Assembly (NCBI GenBank): GCA_006227785.1
Contig: SBFU01000050.1
Location: forward strand, 1-8,002
DNA from: Burkholderiales bacterium
GTDB taxonomy: Bacteria; Pseudomonadota; Gammaproteobacteria; Burkholderiales; Burkholderiaceae_C
Reading direction: 5' to 3'
DNA: 8,002 nt
Below the pieces are notes generated by a model. It saw only the letters and a list, made by a program, of their open reading frames with translations. It made no database searches and was not told the DNA's origin. The position numbers were made by a program, and so were the translations under genes. Shown piece after piece: positions 5,591-8,002 of this stretch; the first letter of the stretch is position 1, and each line of letters starts with the position of its first letter.

Positions 5591-6928
5591 TTAACTCTGG
5601 CAGTCGGCCGGCGTGCGACGCGTCAGCTTCTTGTCGGCTGCGTACTTGTCGGCAGCGGCCTTGACCATCGGCTTGATGATCTGCTCGTCACCCTGGTACC
5701 AGTCGCTGGAGAAGCCCCACTTGGTGCCATCCCAGGTGTGGATGCGGGCCCAGGCGGCGCCCATGTGGTCCTGGCAGCTGGTGGAGATGGGACGCAGCAC
5801 GCCCTTGAAACCCAGCGCGTCGAGCTTGGCCTGGGTCAGGTTCAGGTTTTCGTAGCCCCAGCGAGCCTGCTCGCCGGTCACGACCTTGCCTTTGCCGAAC
5901 TTCTCCTGGGCGGCACGCACGCCTTCGACGGCGAACATGGCGCTGATCAGGCCGCGCATGTAGAGCACTTCACCCACCTCGTCGCGGGGGCCGGTGCCCT
6001 GGCCCTTGTCGTGCAGCTTGGCCAGGATTTCCTTGGCAATGTCGGAGCCCTTTTCGGTGCCGTGCTGCATGGTGATGGCGTTGTAGCCCTTGGCACCCAT
6101 GCCGACGTCCTTGACGTCCGGCTCGGCACCGGCCCACCACACGCCGTAGATCTTCTCGCGCGGGTAGCCGGTGGCCTGGGCTTCCTTGAGCAGGGTGGAG
6201 TTCATCACGCCCCAACCCCAGTTGATGACGTAGTCCGGGCGGTCGCGGCGGATCTGCAGCCAGGTCGCCTTCTGCTCGACGCCCGGGTGGGTCACCGGCA
6301 GCAGGCTCAGCTGGAAGCCGTGCATGGCGGCGCGCTCCTGCAGCAGGGGAATGGGCTCCTTGCCGAACGGGCTGTCGTGGTAGACCAGCGCGATCTTCTT
6401 GCCCTTGAGTTTGTCCAGGCCGCCTTCCTTCTTGCCCAGGTGCTGGATGATGACGTCGGCTGCCACCCAGTAGGTGCCGGCCAGCGGGAAGTTCCACTTG
6501 AAGATGCCGCCATCGGCCGATTCGCTGCGGCCATAACCAGCCGTGATCAGCGGAATCTTGTCGACAGGGGCCTTCTCGGTCAGGGCGAAGGTGATGCCGG
6601 TGGACAGCGGCTGGAACACGGTGGCGCCGCCGTTCTTGCCTTTCAGGCGCTCGTAGCATTCGACGCCGCGGTCGGTGGCGTAGCCGGTTTCGCATTCCTC
6701 ATACGACACCTTGACGCCGTTGATGCCGCCACGTGCATTGGTCAGTTTGAGGTAGTCGGCATAACCGTTGGCGAAGGGCACGCCATTGGGGGCATAGGCA
6801 CCGGTGCGGTACACCAGTGCGGGGAAGAACTGCTCGGCTGCCTGGGCATGGACCGCAGGCGCGACCAAGGCGGTGGTCAGGGTGGCGCAGGCCACCGACA
6901 CGGAAAGGGCGAGGTTGCGTAGCTTCAT
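5591..6928 (-). CDS. Periplasmic ligand-binding protein of a HAAT-type ABC transporter (Peripla_BP_6 type)
   Basis: A 445-residue secreted receptor. The ATG at 6928 is preferred over an upstream in-frame start at 7015 because it has AGGAGA about eight bases upstream and begins a clean signal peptide, MKLRNLALSVSVACATLTTA followed by LVAPAVHA, with cleavage near residue 28. The mature part shows the type I two-lobe pattern: YRTGAYAPNGVPFANGYADY (40-59), NARGGINGVKVSYEECETGY (64-83), IALVYHDSPFGKEP (179-192), INWGWGVMNSTLLKEAQATG (235-254) and a hinge-proximal GVWWAGAEPDV (262-272). It is longer than LivJ/LivK (about 345 mature residues). C79 and C91 lie where a disulfide loop occurs in the family, and C385 and C443 could form another. 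It sits between the permease and the ATPase. The ligand is probably an organic or aromatic acid by context, not demonstrable from the sequence. Confidence 0.92.
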   Translation of the reverse strand: MKLRNLALSVSVACATLTTALVAPAVHAQAAEQFFPALVYRTGAYAPNGVPFANGYADYLKLTNARGGINGVKVSYEECETGYATDRGVECYERLKGKNGGATVFQPLSTGITFALTEKAPVDKIPLITAGYGRSESADGGIFKWNFPLAGTYWVAADVIIQHLGKKEGGLDKLKGKKIALVYHDSPFGKEPIPLLQERAAMHGFQLSLLPVTHPGVEQKATWLQIRRDRPDYVINWGWGVMNSTLLKEAQATGYPREKIYGVWWAGAEPDVKDVGMGAKGYNAITMQHGTEKGSDIAKEILAKLHDKGQGTGPRDEVGEVLYMRGLISAMFAVEGVRAAQEKFGKGKVVTGEQARWGYENLNLTQAKLDALGFKGVLRPISTSCQDHMGAAWARIHTWDGTKWGFSSDWYQGDEQIIKPMVKAAADKYAADKKLTRRTPADCQS

Positions 6929-7007
6929 GCGTATGTCTCCTAAGGAAAAGTGAACCACTGAAATAACACCAAGACGCTCAGTAAAACGCGATGGGCCGGA
7001 CGGCACA

Positions 7008-7036
7008 TCGGGCATTTCACCTAAGGGCTTGCCCGA
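7008..7036. other. Weak stem-loop in the livM-receptor gap
   Basis: TCGGGCA (7008-7014) pairs with TGCCCGA (7030-7036) across a 15-nt loop. It lies about 20 bases after the livM stop in the 126-base gap before the receptor gene. No terminator T-run follows it on the mRNA strand. The rest of the gap holds the receptor's ribosome site but no convincing promoter. The large loop makes this the weakest hairpin recorded here. Confidence 0.3.
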
Positions 7037-7054
7037 GAAAAAGTCGCTCCAACA

Positions 7055-8002
7055 TCAATGCGGGAAAGGCCACAGACGCAGCTTCTGTTTGCCGATGCTC
7101 CAGAGCTTGGCCAGGCCGTGCGGCTCCACGATCAGGAACCAGACGATCAGGGCGCCGAAGATCATGAATTCGGTGTGTGAGACCGCCGCGGTGGAAATCG
7201 TCATGCCGATCAGGGACCCTGCCCAGGGCAGGAACTGGTTCAGGAAAATCGGCAGCACCACGATGAAGGCGGCGCCGAAGAAGCTGCCCATGATCGAGCC
7301 CATGCCGCCGATGATCACCATGAACAGCAGCTGGAAGGAGCGGTCGATGGAGAAGGCCGCCGGCTCCCAGGAACCCAGGTGCACAAAACCCCACAGGGCA
7401 CCCGCCACGCCGATGATGAAGGAGCTCACCGCAAACGCACTGAGCTTGGCGTACATCGGCCGGATGCCGATCACCGCGGCGGCCACATCCATGTCGCGGA
7501 TCGCCATCCACTCGCGACCGATGGCGCTGCGCACCAGGTTCTTGGCCAGCAGCCCGAACACCACCAGAAAGGCCAGGCAGAACAGGTACTTTTCCATTGG
7601 CGTGTCGATGCGCCAGCCCAGCACGCTCAGGTTGGACACCGACACCGAGCCCGAGGCGGTGTTGTTGGTGAACCAGCCGATGCGCAGGAAGGCCCAGTCG
7701 CAGAAGAACTGCGCCGCCAGCGTGGCGACGGCCAGGTAGAGTCCCTTCACCCGCAGGCTGGGTATGCCGAAGATCAGGCCCACCAGGGTGGCGAAAAAGC
7801 CGCCCGCCAGCAGGGCCGCGATCAGCGGCATGCCGTCAATGCGGATGTAGGTGTTGTAGGCCATGTAGGCGCCGACCGCCATGAAGGCGCCGGAGCCGAG
7901 CGAGATCTGGCCGCAGTAGCCCACCAGGATGTTCACACCCAGCGCCGCCAGCGACAGGATCAGGAACGGGATCAGGATGGCGCGGAACAGGTACTCGTCG
8001 GC
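7055..8002 (-). CDS. livM: LivM-type permease of a HAAT ABC transporter (start lies beyond the window)
   Basis: The minus strand is open from the window edge at 8002 to a stop at 7055, giving 315 residues. The reading frame enters as ADEYLFRAILIPFLILSLAA, a membrane helix, so the GTG at 7936 inside the next segment is not the start and some N-terminal residues are missing. About eight to nine hydrophobic segments are visible. LivM hallmarks include NILVGYCGQISLGSGAFMAV (24-43), GIPSLRVKGLYLAVATLA (79-96), the cytoplasmic coupling loop AIRDMDVAAAVIGI (167-180) that docks on the ATPases, and IIGGMGSIMGSFFGAAF (230-246). The protein would form the channel with LivH. It is the first visible gene of the transporter operon, 126 bases before the receptor gene. 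LivH, LivG and possibly another acyl-CoA synthetase are expected further upstream, outside the window. Confidence 0.93.
   Translation of the reverse strand, partial: ADEYLFRAILIPFLILSLAALGVNILVGYCGQISLGSGAFMAVGAYMAYNTYIRIDGMPLIAALLAGGFFATLVGLIFGIPSLRVKGLYLAVATLAAQFFCDWAFLRIGWFTNNTASGSVSVSNLSVLGWRIDTPMEKYLFCLAFLVVFGLLAKNLVRSAIGREWMAIRDMDVAAAVIGIRPMYAKLSAFAVSSFIIGVAGALWGFVHLGSWEPAAFSIDRSFQLLFMVIIGGMGSIMGSFFGAAFIVVLPIFLNQFLPWAGSLIGMTISTAAVSHTEFMIFGALIVWFLIVEPHGLAKLWSIGKQKLRLWPFPH

Noticed and set aside
5360..6922. 520-codon plus-strand open frame antisense to the receptor gene
   Set aside because: It is antisense to a well-supported secreted receptor. Its composition is that of a GC-rich shadow, and it runs through repeat copy B, so it is not a gene.
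6929..7054. Sigma-70 promoter before the receptor gene (TTTACT ... TTATTT on the minus strand)
   Set aside because: The candidate boxes are about 13 bases apart, too close for a normal promoter, and no better pair was found.

Overview
The window looks like the chromosome of a GC-rich betaproteobacterium, most likely family Comamonadaceae. The evidence is the very high GC content, two Bug-type (tripartite tricarboxylate transporter) solute receptors with no transporter genes beside them, a DUF1840 protein, and two copies of a structured intergenic repeat of a kind I associate with that family. The genus cannot be fixed from sequence alone. No RNA genes, insertion sequences, CRISPR arrays or phage genes were seen, and no stretch without a gene exceeds about 225 bases.

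Almost everything is on the minus strand, so transcription runs from high to low coordinates. In that order: the end of a LivM-type permease (cut by the window edge, 8002-7055), a 445-residue periplasmic ligand-binding protein (6928-5591), a LivF-type ATPase (5406-4597), a PaaK-like adenylate-forming CoA ligase (4438-3182), a Bug receptor (3061-2078), a 133-residue protein of unknown function (2075-1674) and a second Bug receptor (1677-688). The last three are packed with a 2-nt gap and a 4-nt ATGA overlap, so they are almost certainly one translationally coupled unit. At the left end, a plus-strand DUF1840 gene (352-678) converges on the second Bug gene. A minus-strand MarR-family regulator (start at 128) runs off the window, with a good inverted-repeat operator directly before its start codon.

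The right half reads as an uptake-and-activation module. A branched-chain-amino-acid-type (HAAT) ABC transporter would import an organic acid, and a PaaK-family ligase would convert it to a CoA thioester. In other proteobacteria such clusters serve aromatic-acid catabolism. The actual substrate is inference here. LivG, LivH and any second ligase would lie beyond position 8002. The two Bug receptors suggest further carboxylate capture.

The most notable non-coding signal is in the gaps of the transporter operon. Downstream of the receptor gene and again downstream of livF lies a 74-76 nt repeat that can fold into three hairpins. The first two hairpins are nearly identical between copies. The third differs in sequence in both arms but still pairs. 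The receptor-livF gap also holds a perfect 14-bp hairpin and a 6-bp hairpin, giving five stem-loops between one stop codon and the next start. The ligase carries a degenerate phosphate-binding loop, and the 133-residue protein between the two Bug receptors is a candidate for an unstudied partner of that receptor class.
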